Below are positions 6,031 through 7,612 of a stretch of 7,612 bases of DNA, one piece after another. The position numbers were made by a program, and so were the translations under genes. The DNA is from an uncultured Eubacterium sp. Its GTDB lineage: Bacteria; Bacillota; Clostridia; Peptostreptococcales; Anaerovoracaceae. The notes beneath the pieces were generated by a model. It was given only the letters and a program-made list of their open reading frames with translations, ran no database searches and was not told the origin of the DNA. The DNA lies in contig URXI01000213.1 of the NCBI GenBank assembly GCA_900551775.1, forward strand, positions 1 through 7,612, in the 5' to 3' direction. Position 1 is the stretch's first letter. The number at the start of each line of letters is the position of its first letter.

Positions 6031-7612
6031 TTACACGAACAGTCTTGCAATGCTGGCAAAGGCGATGCAGGAGACAATGCCGCAGACTGTCGGAATCAGG
6101 AGAGATACCCCGGTCCATTTCCAGCTCCCCGTCTCCTTTTTGATGGTAATCAGAGTGGTGGAACAAGGCCAGTGCATCAGTGAAAACAACATCATGCTGA
6201 TAGCCGTGATCCAGGTCCAGCCGTGGTCCACGAAGAGGGCGCGCATGGCCTCTAAATCGGACAGTTCCAGGATACTTCCCTGGGCCATATAGGTCATGAT
6301 GATGATTGGCACCACGATTTCGTTGGCAGGCAGACCCAGGATGAACGCCATCAAAATGACGCCGTCTAACCCCATGAGTTTTCCGAAGGGATCGAGAAAA
6401 TCAGCGCAGTGATTGAGAATGGTAGCATCTCCCACAGTCACGTTGGCCATGAGCCAGATCAAAAGTCCTGCCGGTGCCGCCACCGAGACTGCGCGCCCCA
6501 GGACAAATAAAGTTCTGTCAAAGATAGAGCGGACGATGACCTTTCCGATCTGCGGCTTTCTATAAGGCGGAAGCTCCAATGTAAATGAAGATGGCATGCC
6601 TTTTAGGACTGTCTTTGATAGCATGCGGGTGACCAAAAGTGTCATGACCACGCCCAGAACGATGGCGCAGGTCAGCAGCACAGCCGAGAGAACCGAGTTG
6701 AAGAAGCCCCCCGCCGTTCCCACGAAGAACATGGTCAGAACAGCGATCAAAGTCGGAAACCTGCCATTGCAGGGCACGAAGTTATTGGTCAGTATGGCCA
6801 GCAGCCGTTCTCTCGGCGAATCGATGATGCGGCAACCGATGACACCGGCTGCGTTACAGCCAAACCCCATGCACATGGTCAGCGCCTGTTTGCCGCAGGC
6901 GCAGCACCGCTTGAACGGTTTATCCAGGTTATATGCGATGCGCGGCAGATACCCCGCGTCTTCCAGCAAGGTGAAGAGCGGAAAGAAAATTGCCATTGGC
7001 GGCAGCATTACCGACACGACCCAGGCCAGCACCCGGTAGACACCTAAGACTAAGGCGCCATAGAGCCAGTCGGGCGCATGTAAGTATTGGAACAGCTCGG
7101 TCAGGCGGTCCTGTACCCAGAACAGGCCGTCAGATAACATCTGGGATGGGTAATTGGCTCCAGTGATGGTCAGCCAGAAAACCAATGCCAGGAGACCGAT
7201 CATCACCGGATAACCGGACCATCTGCTGGTGAAAATCCGGTCCAGCCGGCGGTCCACAGCGTTGTACTCCGATTTTTCAAAGGTGACTGTATCCCGGCAG
7301 ACCTCTTCTGCTGTAGTGACCAGACTGGCGACGATGCTGTCTTTCAGTTTTTCAGAGGATAAACCTCCTTCAGAGAGAATCGCCCTGCCCGCTTCAAGGG
7401 CGGCTATGATTTCCTCATCCTGCAGGATGTCTTCACCCAGATAAGTATTGACCTCCTGAATCAGGGAGTCGTCGTAATCCAGGAGCTTCAGCGCTAGCCA
7501 TCTGCTCGCCAGTCTGCCGCCAGTTTTTTCAGCAATAATCGGCTCTACTGCCGCAATGGCAGCTTCAATCACATCGTCGTAGGTCACGCGGAGTGGTTTT
7601 GCCGGTTCCCTG
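6031..7612 (-). CDS. feoB: Ferrous iron transport protein B, C-terminal membrane part (start beyond window)
   Basis: This is the last 527 codons of FeoB, the inner-membrane Fe2+ importer; the frame stays open to the right edge and the N-terminal GTPase domain lies outside. The GTG at 7587 is not the start: the sequence before it (REPAKPLR) continues the linker after the GTPase domain. Counting from that GTG codon as 1, a cytoplasmic region (1-120) precedes the first membrane helix (about 126-143). Then come the FeoB Gate motif GFGCN (241-245), a second conserved cysteine in VPCNGRFP (271-278), GLPANE (418-423) and HWPCSTT (472-478) with the KKETGSWKWT end. The classical GFGCNVP is GFGCNAAG here, and a Cys-rich CCACGK (228-233) precedes it, a form I associate with clostridial FeoB. 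All Gate cysteines are present, so it should be functional. No feoA lies in the window; it may be upstream. Confidence 0.93.
   Translation of the reverse strand, partial: REPAKPLRVTYDDVIEAAIAAVEPIIAEKTGGRLASRWLALKLLDYDDSLIQEVNTYLGEDILQDEEIIAALEAGRAILSEGGLSSEKLKDSIVASLVTTAEEVCRDTVTFEKSEYNAVDRRLDRIFTSRWSGYPVMIGLLALVFWLTITGANYPSQMLSDGLFWVQDRLTELFQYLHAPDWLYGALVLGVYRVLAWVVSVMLPPMAIFFPLFTLLEDAGYLPRIAYNLDKPFKRCCACGKQALTMCMGFGCNAAGVIGCRIIDSPRERLLAILTNNFVPCNGRFPTLIAVLTMFFVGTAGGFFNSVLSAVLLTCAIVLGVVMTLLVTRMLSKTVLKGMPSSFTLELPPYRKPQIGKVIVRSIFDRTLFVLGRAVSVAAPAGLLIWLMANVTVGDATILNHCADFLDPFGKLMGLDGVILMAFILGLPANEIVVPIIIMTYMAQGSILELSDLEAMRALFVDHGWTWITAISMMLFSLMHWPCSTTLITIKKETGSWKWTGVSLLIPTVCGIVSCIAFASIARLFV

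Noticed and set aside
5789..6292. Plus-strand frame of 167 codons across the A/T-rich spacer
   Set aside because: Its second half is antisense to feoB, its first half is low complexity, and it has no recognisable domain or ribosome binding site.
6031..7587. FeoB starting at the GTG at 7587
   Set aside because: The frame continues open to the window edge and the residues before the GTG fit the linker after the GTPase domain, so the gene is cut, not short.
1..7612. CRISPR array, tRNA, rRNA, insertion sequence or phage genes
   Set aside because: I saw no regular repeat-spacer pattern, no tRNA cloverleaf, no transposase-like or phage-like protein on either strand.

Overview
The window reads as chromosomal DNA of an anaerobic Gram-positive bacterium of the clostridial type (Bacillota). 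This rests on strong AGGAGG-type ribosome binding sites, an oxygen-sensitive glycyl radical enzyme, an AraC regulator with a sugar-hydrolase-like tail, and a FeoB with clostridial-looking motifs. I cannot name a genus. Base composition is mixed: genes are moderately GC-rich and the spacers are AT-rich.

Left part (1-4471): a divergent catabolic locus. Leftward from a shared control region (about 1471-1665) run a short-chain dehydrogenase/reductase (702-1457) and, 12 bases further, the first 229 codons of a glycyl radical enzyme of the PFL2/glycerol-dehydratase type, cut by the window edge. Rightward run a 620-residue AraC-family regulator with an N-terminal cupin and a C-terminal part resembling a degenerate GH39 glycosidase, and 25 bases further a ten-helix EamA/DMT-type transporter. 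The simplest reading (inference) is that the regulator senses a small molecule, the EamA protein moves it across the membrane, the radical enzyme performs a dehydration or C-X cleavage, and the dehydrogenase handles the carbonyl or alcohol before or after that step. The substrate cannot be read from what is present, because the radical enzyme's active-site half lies outside the window.

Middle (4446-5808): a hairpin terminator separates the transporter from a convergent, leftward three-gene cluster. In transcription order this holds a GNAT acetyltransferase broken by an internal deletion, a small single-pass membrane protein of unknown function that overlaps its end, and a translationally coupled Zn-ribbon protein like COG3478/YpzJ. 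A long intrinsic terminator (5750-5808) on the minus strand lies just upstream of this cluster.

Right part (5809-7612): about 220 bases rich in A and T runs with a 15-base direct repeat and no gene, then the C-terminal two thirds of a leftward ferrous iron transporter FeoB. Its GTPase domain lies beyond the right edge.

The points most worth following are the unassigned radical-enzyme locus with its unusual regulator, the deletion junction in the acetyltransferase, and the long 3' region or possible small RNA between feoB and the terminator.
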